Part shown: positions 34,279-43,432 of the stretch, piece by piece
Layout of the letters: each line of letters starts with the position of its first letter
Position numbering within the stretch: position 1 is the first letter of the stretch
Assembly (NCBI GenBank): GCA_020636375.1
Contig: JACJXZ010000008.1
Location: 310,001 to 374,000, forward strand
Reading direction: 5' to 3'
Source: Lewinellaceae bacterium
GTDB taxonomy: Bacteria; Bacteroidota; Bacteroidia; Chitinophagales; Saprospiraceae
Length of the DNA: 64,000 nt
Made by a program: the position numbers and the translations under genes
Notes under the pieces: generated by a model
The model's input: only the letters and a program-made list of their open reading frames with translations
Database searches by the model: none
Told to the model about the DNA's origin: nothing

Positions 34279-37200
34279 ATGATCAAAGCCATCATTGGGT
34301 TTTCTGTAAAGAACAAACTCATTATATTGTTATTGGTACTGGGATTGGTCGGGGCCGGCATTTATTCGCTGACCCGCCTGCCCATCGACGCCGTACCCGA
34401 CATTACCAACAACCAGGTGCAGGTAGTCACGGTGTCCACCTCCCTGGCCCCCCAGGAAGTAGAGCAGTTCATCACCTATCCGGTGGAAGTCGCGATGGCC
34501 AACATACCCGGCGTAACCGAGATCCGCTCCATCTCCCGGTTCGGGCTCTCCGTCGTCACTATCGTGTTCGAGGACGGCGTGTCGGTCCTCGACGCCCGGC
34601 AGTACGTCAAAGAACAGATCGGCATGGCCGAGCAGGAGATCCCGCCGGGCCTGGGCCAACCCGAGCTGATGCCCATCACCACCGGGCTGGGAGAGATTTA
34701 TCAGTATGTTTTAAAAGTTAACCCGGGATATGAAAGCCGGTACGGCCCTATGGAACTGCGTACCATACAGGACTGGATCGTCAAGCGGCAGCTGTCCGGC
34801 ATCACGGGCATCATCGAAGTGAGCAGCTTCGGCGGTTATCTCAAACAATACGAGGTGGCCGTCGACCCGGTACTGCTCCAAAGCTATGACATTTCCGTGG
34901 CGGAAGTATTCGACGCCCTGACCCGCAACAACCAGAACAGCGGCGGCAGTTACATCGAAAAGCAAACCAATGCCTACTACATCCGCACCGAAGGCATGGT
35001 GGAGCATATTTCCGACATCGAGGCTATTGTGATCGGCAGCCGGCAGGGCATACCGGTGCTGGTGCGCGACGTGGCCGTGGTGCAACTGGGCAGCCCCAAG
35101 CGGTTCGGCGCCATGACCATGGACGGCCTGGGGGAGGCCGTGGGCGGCATCACCCTCATGTTCAAAGGCGCCAACTCTTCGGAGGCCATCGCCAACGTAC
35201 ACAGCCGGGTCGAACAGGTCAGGCAATCCCTGCCGGAAGGGGTGGAACTGTACCCTTATCTCGACCGCTCCGTCCTGGTGGGCAAAACGATCAATACCGT
35301 CAAACACAACCTCCTGACGGGCGGGCTGATCGTCGTTTTTGTTTTGGTATTGCTGCTGGGCGACCTGCGGGCGGGGTTGATCGTAGCTTCCGTCATCCCC
35401 CTGGCGATGCTCTTTGCCCTCATCCTGATGAACTACTTCGGCCTGTCGGCCAACCTGATGAGCCTGGGCGCCATCGACTTCGGCATCGTCGTCGACGGGG
35501 CCGTGATCATCGTGGAAGGAGTCCTGCACGCCATCTTCACCTACCATGTGGGCAAGACGCTGGCCCAGGAGCAGATGGACAGCATCATCATCGAGGAATC
35601 GTCGAAATTGTTCCGCTCGGCCGTCTTCGGGGTGTTCATCATCCTGACGGTCTTTATCCCGATCATGACGCTGACCGGCATCGAGGGCAAGATGTTCCGC
35701 CCTATGGCCATGACGTTCAGCTTCGCTGTGCTGGGGGCGATGATCCTGTCGCTGACCTACGTGCCCATGATGACGGCCTGGGTGATGCCCAAAGAAATCC
35801 GGGAGCACAAGTCCTTCTCGGGGCGTATCGTCAATTTTATCCGGAGGCTTTACCGGCCGACGCTGGAATGGGCGCTGCGCCTGCCGGCCCTGGTCCTGGG
35901 CGCTACGGCGGTCCTGCTGTTGGCCACAGCCCTGCTGTTCCGCTCGCTGGGCGCCGAATTCCTCCCTACGCTGGAGGAAGGCGACCTGGCCATGCAAATG
36001 ACCATACAACCAGGCAGCTCGCTGCAGGAAAGCGTGCGCTCGTCGACCAAGGCTGAACGGATTTTACTGGACAACTTCCCCGAGGTGCAGCACGTCGTAT
36101 CCAAGATCGGAACCGCCGAAGTGCCTACCGACCCGATGGCCATCGAAGACGCCGACATCATGATCATCCTGAAGCCGAAAGAAGAGTGGACCTCCGCTTC
36201 GGGCCGGGAAGAACTCGTCAGCCTGATGAAGGAAAAGCTTTCCGTAGTAGCCGGCGCCGGTTTCGAATTCACGCAGCCGATCCAGTTGCGGTTCAACGAA
36301 CTGCTGACCGGCGCCAAGACCGACGTGGCCGTCAAGATTTTCGGTGAGCAGGTCGAGGAACTCAAGCGGCAGGCCGACCGGGCAGCCGGCATTATCGAGG
36401 GCATCCCCGGGGCGGCGGACGTGCGGGTAGAACAGACCGAGGGCCTGCCGCAGCTGCAGGTGCGGTTCAACCGGAAAAAGATGGCCGAATACGGGCTCGA
36501 CATCGAGCGGCTCAACACCCTCGTCCGCACTGCGTATGCCGGCGAAACCGCCGGCACCGTCTTCGAGAATGAGCGCAAGTTCGACCTGGTCGTCCGCCTC
36601 CGGGAGGATTTCCGCCAGAACCTGGACCTGGGCCGCCTGTTCATCCACCTCGACGACGGGCGCTCCATCCCGATGAGCGAGGTGGCGACGGTGGAATATA
36701 CCGAGGGCCCCATGCAGATCTCCCGGGAAGACGCCCGCCGCCGGATCACCATCGGCGTCAACGTCCGCAACCGGGATGTGGCCAGCCTGGTGGCCGACAT
36801 CGAGGCGGCCCTCGGCCAGAAGCTGGCCCTGCCGCCGGGATACTACATCCGCTACGGCGGCCAGTTCGAGAACCTGGAAGCTGCCAAGCGGCGGCTGGGC
36901 GTAGCGGTGCCGGTATCTCTGGCCCTGATCTTCGTACTGTTGTATTTCACCTTCGGCAAACTGAAGTATGCCCTGATGATCTTTACGGCGGTGCCGACGG
37001 CCGCCATCGGGGGCGTGTTGGCACTGTGGCTGCGGGGCATGCCCTTCAGCATCTCGGCGGGTGTGGGCTTCATTGCGTTGTTCGGGGTGGCGGTGCTCAA
37101 CGGCATCGTGCTGATCAGCCATTTCAACCGCCTGCGGTACGAAGACGGGATGACGAACATCCGCCAGGTCGTCATCGTTGGCAGCCTCACCCGCATGCGC

Positions 37201-38580
37201 CCGGTGATCATGACGGCCACGGTGGCGGCGCTGGGCTTTCTGCCCATGGCGCTTTCCACTTCCAACGGCGCCGAGGTGCAGAAGCCGCTGGCCACGGTGG
37301 TCATCGGCGGGCTCATCACAGCTACCCTGCTCACGCTGGTCGTCATGCCGGTCCTGTACTACCTCACCAACCGCAACCTGAAGCGAACCATACCGCCGGC
37401 CGCAGCCGTTCTGTTGCTCCCGCTGTTGCTTGCCGGCAACCCGGCCCGGGCCCAGCAGCCGGAACTCACGCTGGAGGCAGCCCTGCAACAGGCCATGGAC
37501 AACCACCCCAGCCTGAAGAATGGCGCCATTTCCGTTCAGCAGGCACAGCTGGGGATGGATGCAGCAACCGTTATACCGCCTACCGAACTGATGCTGGGCA
37601 TCGGGCAATTCAACACCAATTCGATGGATTATCAGCTGGGTATCACCCAATCTCTGGGCATTCCCGGCCTGAACCAACGCCGGCGCGAGGCAGCCCGTGC
37701 GATCCTCGCCCTGGCCAACGACAAACAGGCCCTGCTGGAACACCAGCTCGCCTACCAGGTGAAGAGCGCCTGGCAGGCCTGGCTGCACCGCCGGCAGCGG
37801 CTACAGGCGCTGGAACAGCAGGAGGCCCTGTACAACGAGCTGGCGGATAAGGCCGCCCTCCAGTTCCGGACCGGGGAGATCGGGCAGCTGGAAAACACCC
37901 TGGCCGGCAGCCTGCTCACCCAGGCGCGCCGGGCGCTGAGCCAGGGCCGGATCGAAGAAGAACAGGCCTATATCCGGCTGCTGCAACAGTCCTTTTCCGA
38001 AGGGTACCGGCGATCCGGCGACAGCCTGCAACTGTTGCCATTCCCGCCGCTGGCGGACAGCCTCGCCGCCCCGGGGCTGCAGCTCGCTCCCCTCGAACAG
38101 GAGATCGAAGTGGCCCGGCGACAGGCAGAAGTAGAATCCCGGCGCCTGAAACCCGAGCTGCGCCTGGGGGCCATGCAGCAAAGCATCCGCCCCGACTGGC
38201 CCCTGCACGCCCTGAACCTGGGGGCTGCCTTGCCCCTGTTCTCCAAAGCGCAACGCGCCCAGGCGGAACAGGCAAAACTGGAACAAGTGAGAGCGGTCAA
38301 CAACCTAAGCTGGCAACGGCAACTCCTGCAGCAAGAGCGGCAGATGGCGCTGCAACAAGCCCGGGCACTCCAACAGCAACTGCGGGCCGAGGGGCAGAAC
38401 CTGCTCCGCCAGTCCGCCCAACTGCGCCGCCTGGCTTCCGCCCGGCTACGGGCCGGAGAAACCGACTACTTCCAGTTTGCCCAAAGCCTGGAAGCTGCCC
38501 TCAAAAACGAGCTGCAGTACATCGAACTCAGTGGGCAGTACAACCAGGCCGTGTTGTATCTCGAATTCCTTTCTAAATAA
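34279..38580 (+). CDS. CusA/CzcA heavy-metal RND pump fused to a TolC-type outer-membrane factor
   Basis: 1433 residues in two parts. Residues 1 to about 1030 are an HME-family RND transporter: the first membrane helix is at 11-30, PIDAVPDITNNQVQV and PGVTEIRSISRFGLS follow, and further helices lie at 340-545 and 875-1030. From about 1058 (PELTLEAALQQAMDNHPSL) a TolC/CusC outer-membrane factor follows with its two long coiled-coil regions. Between them lies a hydrophobic stretch and ARA-QQ (about 1040-1058), which looks like an intact signal peptide with cleavage site. Such fusions occur in Bacteroidota. The adaptor gene follows after 32 bp. The likely substrates are Cu, Ag, Zn, Co or Cd; the choice is not evident. 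Confidence 0.93.
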   Translation: MIKAIIGFSVKNKLIILLLVLGLVGAGIYSLTRLPIDAVPDITNNQVQVVTVSTSLAPQEVEQFITYPVEVAMANIPGVTEIRSISRFGLSVVTIVFEDGVSVLDARQYVKEQIGMAEQEIPPGLGQPELMPITTGLGEIYQYVLKVNPGYESRYGPMELRTIQDWIVKRQLSGITGIIEVSSFGGYLKQYEVAVDPVLLQSYDISVAEVFDALTRNNQNSGGSYIEKQTNAYYIRTEGMVEHISDIEAIVIGSRQGIPVLVRDVAVVQLGSPKRFGAMTMDGLGEAVGGITLMFKGANSSEAIANVHSRVEQVRQSLPEGVELYPYLDRSVLVGKTINTVKHNLLTGGLIVVFVLVLLLGDLRAGLIVASVIPLAMLFALILMNYFGLSANLMSLGAIDFGIVVDGAVIIVEGVLHAIFTYHVGKTLAQEQMDSIIIEESSKLFRSAVFGVFIILTVFIPIMTLTGIEGKMFRPMAMTFSFAVLGAMILSLTYVPMMTAWVMPKEIREHKSFSGRIVNFIRRLYRPTLEWALRLPALVLGATAVLLLATALLFRSLGAEFLPTLEEGDLAMQMTIQPGSSLQESVRSSTKAERILLDNFPEVQHVVSKIGTAEVPTDPMAIEDADIMIILKPKEEWTSASGREELVSLMKEKLSVVAGAGFEFTQPIQLRFNELLTGAKTDVAVKIFGEQVEELKRQADRAAGIIEGIPGAADVRVEQTEGLPQLQVRFNRKKMAEYGLDIERLNTLVRTAYAGETAGTVFENERKFDLVVRLREDFRQNLDLGRLFIHLDDGRSIPMSEVATVEYTEGPMQISREDARRRITIGVNVRNRDVASLVADIEAALGQKLALPPGYYIRYGGQFENLEAAKRRLGVAVPVSLALIFVLLYFTFGKLKYALMIFTAVPTAAIGGVLALWLRGMPFSISAGVGFIALFGVAVLNGIVLISHFNRLRYEDGMTNIRQVVIVGSLTRMRPVIMTATVAALGFLPMALSTSNGAEVQKPLATVVIGGLITATLLTLVVMPVLYYLTNRNLKRTIPPAAAVLLLPLLLAGNPARAQQPELTLEAALQQAMDNHPSLKNGAISVQQAQLGMDAATVIPPTELMLGIGQFNTNSMDYQLGITQSLGIPGLNQRRREAARAILALANDKQALLEHQLAYQVKSAWQAWLHRRQRLQALEQQEALYNELADKAALQFRTGEIGQLENTLAGSLLTQARRALSQGRIEEEQAYIRLLQQSFSEGYRRSGDSLQLLPFPPLADSLAAPGLQLAPLEQEIEVARRQAEVESRRLKPELRLGAMQQSIRPDWPLHALNLGAALPLFSKAQRAQAEQAKLEQVRAVNNLSWQRQLLQQERQMALQQARALQQQLRAEGQNLLRQSAQLRRLASARLRAGETDYFQFAQSLEAALKNELQYIELSGQYNQAVLYLEFLSK

Positions 38581-38612
38581 TCGCCGGCCAGCAGGCCAAA
38601 AAATGTAAAGAC

Positions 38613-39743
38613 ATGAAATATATCAGAATAATTGTTTTCGCCCTGTTCCTAAGCCTGGCCCTGGGCGCCTGCCGGCAGCAGGCCGGCGAAGCCGACGCAG
38701 AACAAGCCGCCGCAGAAGGCGGGGAGGAGGCCGCCGTTTACCTTTCGCCCGAACAGATGGACCTGTCCGGCATCGTCCTGGGGCAGCCGGCCGTCCGGGA
38801 AATCGCCTCCTATGTCGAATGCTCGGGCGTGATCGACGTGCCGCCTTCGAATATCCGTTCTGTACACAGCCCGGTGACGGGTTTCGTCCAGCAGGTAAAG
38901 CACCTGCCCGGAGAATTCGTCCGCCGGGGAGACCAACTGGCCAGCATCGCCCACCCCGAGCTCGTCCGCCAGCAGCGCAGCTTCCTGGAGAGCGCCGGCA
39001 GGATCGCCTTCCTGAAGGCGGACCTGGAACGGAAAAAAGAGCTGGCGGAAGTAGACGCCGCCTCGAAGAGGGCATACGAACAGGCCCGGGCCGACTATGC
39101 GGTGGAAGAAGCACACTACAACGGGCTGAAGGCCGAACTGGAGCTGATCGGCATCAACACACAGGGGCTGGAAGAAACCCGGCAGGTCCAGCAGAGCATC
39201 CGGCTCTACACGCCGGTTAGCGGCTATCTCACCCAGGTCAACGTCAATCCCGGCAAACTGGTGGAACCCAACATGCTGTTGTTCGAGATCATCGATAACA
39301 GCCACTTGCACCTGGAAGTAGAGGTGTTCGCCAAAGACCTGGGCAAGCTGCGCAAAGGCCAGAAAGTGATCGCTACGATTCCCGGAACCGATGAAGAACT
39401 GCACGGAGAGGTTCACCTCATCAACAAGGCGATTGACCTGGAAAAGAAAACCGCCAATGTGCATGTACACCTCGACGAAGAGCCTCAGGACCTGGCCATC
39501 GGCACCTTCCTGTATGCCCGTATCCGCACGGACTCGCGGCAGGTATCCGCCGTTCCGGAAGAGGCGCTGGTGCGTTCCGGCGGCCGCTCCTACGTTTTTA
39601 TTAAGGACGCGCAGGGCTTCCGAAAGACAGAGGTGGAAACCGGACAGGCGGATGAAGGCTTCGTGGAAATCAAAACGCTCAACCTGCGGGAAGGCCAGCA
39701 GATCGCCCTGAAGGGGGCGTATTATATTAATGGGACGGAGTAG
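38613..39743 (+). CDS. CusB/CzcB-type periplasmic adaptor lipoprotein
   Basis: 376 residues. Lipoprotein signal ending in LALGAC, then an acidic Ala/Glu linker, a lipoyl half-motif (SVHSPVTGFVQQVKHLPGEF), a short helical hairpin (about 115-180), the second lipoyl half (YTPVSGYLTQVNVNPGKL), and beta-barrel plus membrane-proximal domains. This is the adaptor linking the RND and TolC parts encoded just upstream. With the fused pump it makes a complete tripartite exporter from two polypeptides. The stop codon lies inside the left arm of a 264-bp palindrome. Confidence 0.92.
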   Translation: MKYIRIIVFALFLSLALGACRQQAGEADAEQAAAEGGEEAAVYLSPEQMDLSGIVLGQPAVREIASYVECSGVIDVPPSNIRSVHSPVTGFVQQVKHLPGEFVRRGDQLASIAHPELVRQQRSFLESAGRIAFLKADLERKKELAEVDAASKRAYEQARADYAVEEAHYNGLKAELELIGINTQGLEETRQVQQSIRLYTPVSGYLTQVNVNPGKLVEPNMLLFEIIDNSHLHLEVEVFAKDLGKLRKGQKVIATIPGTDEELHGEVHLINKAIDLEKKTANVHVHLDEEPQDLAIGTFLYARIRTDSRQVSAVPEEALVRSGGRSYVFIKDAQGFRKTEVETGQADEGFVEIKTLNLREGQQIALKGAYYINGTE

Positions 39744-40001
39744 GGAGGTTGAGGCTGAGGTGGTTATCGGGACTTGGGCTCCTGGCGCTGGACAAAGTCG
39801 GAAGCTCGCCCGGAAGAGCAAAGCGAGGACGGGTCGGAAAGCGGCCCGTCCTCGTGCCTTAGCCGGGTAAAAAGTCGGAATGGCTTTAGGGGCCGGAACA
39901 ATTGGGTTCCCTAACGGACAACTAACAACCGACAACAGCAACTTGTCCAGGCTCAGGCCGACACCCCCTTAATCTCAACCTCAGCCTCTCCCTCCTACTC
40001 C
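39738..40001. repeat. 264-bp palindromic region joining two convergent genes
   Basis: The left arm (39738-39762, gggaggttgaggctgaggt core) pairs imperfectly with 39978-40001. An inner stem, gaggacggg (39825-39833) with cccgtcctc (39845-39853), is exact. The arms contain the stop codons of both flanking genes, the adaptor on the plus strand and the DUF2807 lipoprotein on the minus strand, so both mRNAs would end in the same fold. Confidence 0.8.
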
Positions 40002-40720
40002 CGAACCACCTTGCTGGCCCCGCTCAGCCGGATGTCAGTAGAGGGGTTGCCTTTGTAAAAGATGTCGGCGCTGCCGCTGGCATCCACCCGGAGGCTTTCG
40101 CTGGCCCGGACCCAGGCCTTGCTGGCGCCGGAAGCGTCGATACTGACTTCCCGAGCCGGCATGTCGTACGCTTTCAGGCGGGCATTGCCGCTGAGTTGCG
40201 CGTCCATACCGTCTGCCGTACCCTTCAGTTCCAGTTCGGCGGTTCCGGAAAGGTTGACATCCAGGCGTTCCACGTCGCCGGTGAAGGAGGCTTCGGCGGC
40301 ACCGGAAACCGAGGCGGAAAATTCGTCATGCGCACCGAATCGGAGCACGTTGGCCCGGGCGGCACCGGAGATATCAAACCCATCCAGTTGCGGCATGGTG
40401 ATGGTGATGTCCACGCGGCGGCGGTTGTTGCGGTTGCGGTTGTAGCGTATTTCCAGCTCTTGTCCCCGGACGTCGAGCTCCAGCTCGTCCAGCTCGCGCG
40501 AGCAGCCTTCGGCGCTGACGGAGAACGATTCGCCGGGTTGGATCAGCAGCCGGAAGTTCTCCCCGGCATCCACTTTGGTAAAACCGGAAACGGAGAAGGA
40601 ACGCTGATCGGATGCCGGGCAGTCAGCAGTGTAACTGCCTTCATCGCAGGAGGAGAAAAGGAGGGCCGGCAACAGCAGGAGCGCCAGCCAGTTGGAGGTG
40701 CTTTTAAATTGACGTTTCAT
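39995..40720 (-). CDS. DUF2807 (head GIN domain) lipoprotein
   Basis: 241 residues. The lipoprotein signal peptide ends in LLFSSC. Two DUF2807 auto-transporter-like adhesin modules follow: the repeated pattern ISGAARANV, VSGAAEASF, LSGTAELEL, LSGNARLKA, ASGASKAWV, ASGSADIFY forms a right-handed beta-helix. It is likely anchored in the outer membrane and exposed. Function unknown for the family. Divergent from the ECF sigma gene. Confidence 0.85.
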   Translation of the reverse strand: MKRQFKSTSNWLALLLLPALLFSSCDEGSYTADCPASDQRSFSVSGFTKVDAGENFRLLIQPGESFSVSAEGCSRELDELELDVRGQELEIRYNRNRNNRRRVDITITMPQLDGFDISGAARANVLRFGAHDEFSASVSGAAEASFTGDVERLDVNLSGTAELELKGTADGMDAQLSGNARLKAYDMPAREVSIDASGASKAWVRASESLRVDASGSADIFYKGNPSTDIRLSGASKVVRE

Positions 40721-40897
40721 GATGCAGATTGTTTTTGGTTTTCAATTACTATCAGGATGATAGCGGGATGCCCTCCCTTCCCCTATTTTTTGTCGCCAGG
40801 GACCCGGGAAATCCGATCAAAATGGCTTTTTCTTCTATCAACGGCAAGAATCAGGCAACGCTATGGATAAAATGCCTCGTATGAACAAGAAGAACAA

Positions 40898-41515
40898 ATG
40901 AATACACCCAGTGAACCTCCTTTGGAGGAGCTCATCGAAAAGTGTAAGCAAGGCAGCCGCCTTGCCCAAAACTTGCTCTTTCGCAAATACTACAGCTTTG
41001 CGCTCAGTATTTGTATGCGGTATTCATGCAACAGGGCGGAAGCCATGGAAATCCTGAATGATGGATTTTTCAATGTGCTGACCAAAATAGGCCAGTATAA
41101 CCCGGTTTTTCCTTTCCGGGCCTGGTTCGGGAAGATATTCGTTCACGCAGCCATTGACTACAATCGAAAATACAAGCGGTTCCACGAAAGCCTGGAGGCA
41201 GAAGAGCCGACCGAAAGCATTATGCCAGCCGGCAGCAACGGGGCGCTGGAGAAACTGTCGTATGAGGAGGCCATCGCCTTCATCCAACAGCTTCCGCCTG
41301 CTTACTGTGTCATTTTCAACCTGTACGTGATGGAGGAATATACGCACCAGGAAATTGCTGAGCTGTTGGGCATCAGCCCGGGCACATCGAGGTCGAACCT
41401 GCACAAAGCGCGCATGAAGCTCCGTCAGATACTCGAACGGAACAGAGGCAACAGCTACTTCCGCCCGGAAAATTCTAAAGATGAAGAAGGACCAGAATAT
41501 GGATCAACGTTTTAA
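40898..41515 (+). CDS. ECF-type RNA polymerase sigma factor
   Basis: 205 residues with sigma region 2 (about 28-95: FRKYYSFALSICMRYS, AMEILNDGFFNVLTKI, PFRAWFGKIFVHAAIDYNRK) and region 4 (about 125-180: LPPAYCVIFNLYVMEEYTHQEIAELLGISPGTSRSNLHKARMKL). It directs RNA polymerase to a specific promoter set. The downstream gene overlaps its last 35 bases, the usual place for its anti-sigma or sensing partner, though that gene is not a classical FecR or zinc anti-sigma protein. Confidence 0.93.
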   Translation: MNTPSEPPLEELIEKCKQGSRLAQNLLFRKYYSFALSICMRYSCNRAEAMEILNDGFFNVLTKIGQYNPVFPFRAWFGKIFVHAAIDYNRKYKRFHESLEAEEPTESIMPAGSNGALEKLSYEEAIAFIQQLPPAYCVIFNLYVMEEYTHQEIAELLGISPGTSRSNLHKARMKLRQILERNRGNSYFRPENSKDEEGPEYGSTF

Positions 41516-42770
41516 GGACGCTCTGAGTACCCCCCCGTCCTTTGACTACGACCCGGAAGCGTGGGCGGCAGTAGAGGAGCGGCTGAAGCAGGCCCGCCGG
41601 AAGCCGGCCGGGGTCTTTTTACCCGGCTGGGCGGCTGGGCTGGCGGTTCTGTTGCTGTTCGGCCTGTGCGGCTTTACCTCCTACCTGTCTATCCGCCTGA
41701 ACCGGGCGGAACGACAACTGGCCCGGGCGGAGGCGCGGTTCAATCAACGGGCTGATACGGTTTGGTTGGTGAAAGATCATTACATCTACGATACGGTTAA
41801 CATTCATGGTTGGCAGCAACCGGCCATGCAAAGCGCCGGGAACTGGACAAGAAGATTCCCCATTTTCCAGCCCGGCGCCTTTTCTTCTTCCGGCGTGGCA
41901 GCCCTCTCGGCTGGAAAAAGAAGGCTGGATGATTCCACGAAAGCGGGCCTTCCCGGGCGGCTCCCCATCCTACAGCGCTTTGGAGAAGAAGAAAATACCA
42001 CTTTCCATCCCGAACTAAGCCGGACAGCACCAGTTGCCCGGCTGCCCCGGGCCGATGCCCCCACCCCAGGCAGTCTAAACCCTTCGCCACCTCCCTTTCC
42101 TGCTATTGCCGGACAGAAAAGCAGCGCCGCCTCCTGGCTCAGGCGTACGGCGCATCAAACGCTAAAACGGAGTAAACCCCAAGGACTGGCCTTAATGGCC
42201 GGCGGCAGCATCGCCAACGTATTCTCCATGCCGGGGACCTCCTTCTCTTCCTACATCCTCGGTATCGGCGGCGAACTGGGCTACGGGCCCCACTGGAAGG
42301 TGGAGGCCGGGCTGGAGTTGCTGCACCTTTCCTTTGAGCTGTACCAGGAAGACAACATCCATGAATATCCTTCCCTGATGCCGGACAACCCCTCCGATGG
42401 GCTGCAGGAACTATACGTAAGACTGGAGTATCTGCAACTGCCTTTTGCCGTGAAATACTTTTTCGCCGGCCAGGGATCGATGCGGCCTTACCTGAAGGCC
42501 GGCGCGGTTCTCCGGCAGGCGCGGCGGCAGGATTTCAATTTCGAGTTCGCCGGCCCTTCAGGGCCTTATTACCGCCCACTTTCTATCCGGGAGGACAGCT
42601 TCTACCTGAGTTCCCTGCGAGGCGGCCCGGGCCTCGCCCTGGGAATAACCCGGAACTGGGGATTGTTCGCAGAAGCCCTCTTAAACTACGATCACCGGCT
42701 GGGCAAAAATGACCATACGCTGATGCGTTACCTCAGTTTTAATGCCGGCCTGCAATTCCGCTTGTACTGA
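41481..42770 (+). CDS. Inner-membrane-anchored protein with C-terminal barrel domain, sigma-coupled
   Basis: 429 residues. The N-terminal 45 residues are cytoplasmic and acidic (DQRFKDALSTPPSFDYDPEAW), as in Bacteroidota sigma-linked proteins. A membrane helix (about 46-68) precedes a coiled-coil stretch (70-90), a low-complexity linker rich in Pro, Ser and Arg (100-225), and a porin-like beta-strand domain (about 230-429, ending GLQFRLY). Position and the 35-bp overlap suggest it regulates the ECF factor. A single protein with both an inner-membrane helix and a barrel-like end is unusual. Starts at 41481 and 41499 are both possible. Confidence 0.8.
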   Translation: MKKDQNMDQRFKDALSTPPSFDYDPEAWAAVEERLKQARRKPAGVFLPGWAAGLAVLLLFGLCGFTSYLSIRLNRAERQLARAEARFNQRADTVWLVKDHYIYDTVNIHGWQQPAMQSAGNWTRRFPIFQPGAFSSSGVAALSAGKRRLDDSTKAGLPGRLPILQRFGEEENTTFHPELSRTAPVARLPRADAPTPGSLNPSPPPFPAIAGQKSSAASWLRRTAHQTLKRSKPQGLALMAGGSIANVFSMPGTSFSSYILGIGGELGYGPHWKVEAGLELLHLSFELYQEDNIHEYPSLMPDNPSDGLQELYVRLEYLQLPFAVKYFFAGQGSMRPYLKAGAVLRQARRQDFNFEFAGPSGPYYRPLSIREDSFYLSSLRGGPGLALGITRNWGLFAEALLNYDHRLGKNDHTLMRYLSFNAGLQFRLY

Positions 42771-42826
42771 TTAACCGGGCAGGCAAACCCCGGATTTTGT
42801 ATCTTGCCTCACCAAAAAAGAATCTT

Positions 42827-43378
42827 ATGGCAAGGAGAAAACCGAAAAACCGGGCACAGCGCAGGCAGGCAGAGCGGCAGCGGCGCAGCAGCCTGAAATG
42901 GATCGTCATAGCGCTGGCCATCGCCTTGGCGGGCGGGCTGATCTACCTCGCCATTCCCAAAGGCAAAAAACCTACCATGGGCCCTCAATTTACCAAACAA
43001 GGAGAACTGCAATTTATCAGCCAGGAGAGCGGCGATGTGATCAGGGCCATCGATATTGAAGTCAAAAAAGAGGAACTGGACAGAAGCACCGGCATGATGT
43101 GGCGCCGGTCGATGGAGGAAAACCAGGGCATGCTCTTCATCATGGACCGCCCCGAGCCGCAGTCCTTCTGGATGCGCAACACCTATATCCCCCTGGATAT
43201 CATCTTCGTCGACGAGAACTTCCGGATACTGAATATCCGGGCCAATGCTCAGCCCGGGAGCCTGCAGAGCCAGAGCTCGGTCGGCGACGCCCTCTATGTG
43301 GTAGAAGTCATCGGCGGATTCTGCGCACAATACGGAATTGAAGCCGACGATGAGATTCGCTATCAACTGAGCAATTGA
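42827..43378 (+). CDS. DUF192 family protein, membrane-anchored
   Basis: 183 residues from ATG 42827. A very basic N-terminus (RRKPKNRAQRRQAERQRR) is followed by one membrane helix (WIVIALAIALAGGLIYLAI) and a periplasmic DUF192 domain with its hallmark segments: R-S-T-G-M-M-W-R-R-S-M, G-M-L-F-I-M and SFWMRNTYIPLDIIFVDE. DUF192 proteins are small beta-barrels of unknown role. The basic tail is unusually long and may bind nucleic acid or membrane phosphates. Confidence 0.88.
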   Translation: MARRKPKNRAQRRQAERQRRSSLKWIVIALAIALAGGLIYLAIPKGKKPTMGPQFTKQGELQFISQESGDVIRAIDIEVKKEELDRSTGMMWRRSMEENQGMLFIMDRPEPQSFWMRNTYIPLDIIFVDENFRILNIRANAQPGSLQSQSSVGDALYVVEVIGGFCAQYGIEADDEIRYQLSN

Positions 43379-43432
43379 ATCCGGCGGGATACCCTTCCGT
43401 GCTATGGCCAGGAACCCGTAAAGCAAAAGCAA

